A DNA stretch of 5,787 nt from Candidatus Rokuibacteriota bacterium (GTDB taxonomy: Bacteria; Methylomirabilota; Methylomirabilia; Rokubacteriales; CSP1-6). The notes beneath the pieces are model-generated. The model did no database searches. It had not been told where the DNA came from and was given only the letters and a program-made list of their open reading frames with translations. This document shows, in pieces, positions 5,752-5,787 of this stretch (within the stretch, counting starts at the first letter, position 1; each line of letters opens with the position of its first letter). The position numbers and the translations under genes are program-made. The stretch is from positions 1 to 5,787 of the forward strand of contig QHSM01000223.1 of the NCBI GenBank assembly GCA_003221595.1, given 5' to 3'.

Positions 5752-5787
5752 TACGCCAATTCAAGGCCCCGCTCGACTGAGACACAG

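Overview
The window is GC-rich, with third codon positions almost all G or C. It reads as one co-directional operon on the + strand, from about position 80 to 5697. A squalene-hopene cyclase plus an MCE/Mla-type lipid transporter (MlaE-F-D-C), including a periplasmic carrier with a signal peptide, points to a Gram-negative, hopanoid-making bacterium. The style (high GC, tightly packed, GTG starts) would suit Candidatus Rokubacteria/Methylomirabilota or a GC-rich deltaproteobacterium-like lineage. That placement is a guess, because no phylogenetic marker is present.

Layout: 1-79 is a short, less GC-rich leader that may hold the tail of an upstream gene. 80-~1800 encodes nearly all of a squalene-hopene cyclase (SHC, hpnF/shc). 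Its last part is damaged: roughly 35-40 residues, including the expected GTGFP-type segment, are absent around 1790-1810. The true C-terminal tail survives only out of frame (1792-1875). As a result the cyclase frame continues without a stop into the downstream permease MlaE (1868-2662), giving one 860-aa fused reading frame. Next come MlaF ATPase (2676-3419), MlaD MCE protein (3419-3859), MlaC carrier (3872-4501) and a ThDP-dependent phosphonopyruvate/sulfopyruvate decarboxylase-like enzyme (4498-5697). The final 90 bases are non-coding and carry a plausible -10 element for a transcription unit beyond the window.

Working together: the cyclase makes the hopanoid skeleton in the inner membrane. 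MlaE/F/D form an inner-membrane ABC/MCE lipid transporter and MlaC ferries lipid across the periplasm. Co-transcription suggests that this MCE system may traffic hopanoids, or balance phospholipids against hopanoids. The decarboxylase is the odd member. It would make phosphonoacetaldehyde or sulfoacetaldehyde, which raises the speculative possibility of a phosphonate- or sulfonate-bearing lipid head group.

The most notable observation is the broken cyclase C-terminus and the resulting cyclase-permease fusion. It sits on a perfect 8-bp GC inverted repeat and is either a real recent deletion or an assembly/sequencing artefact. The remaining genes look like intact members of known families. I see no RNA gene, CRISPR array, insertion sequence or phage component.
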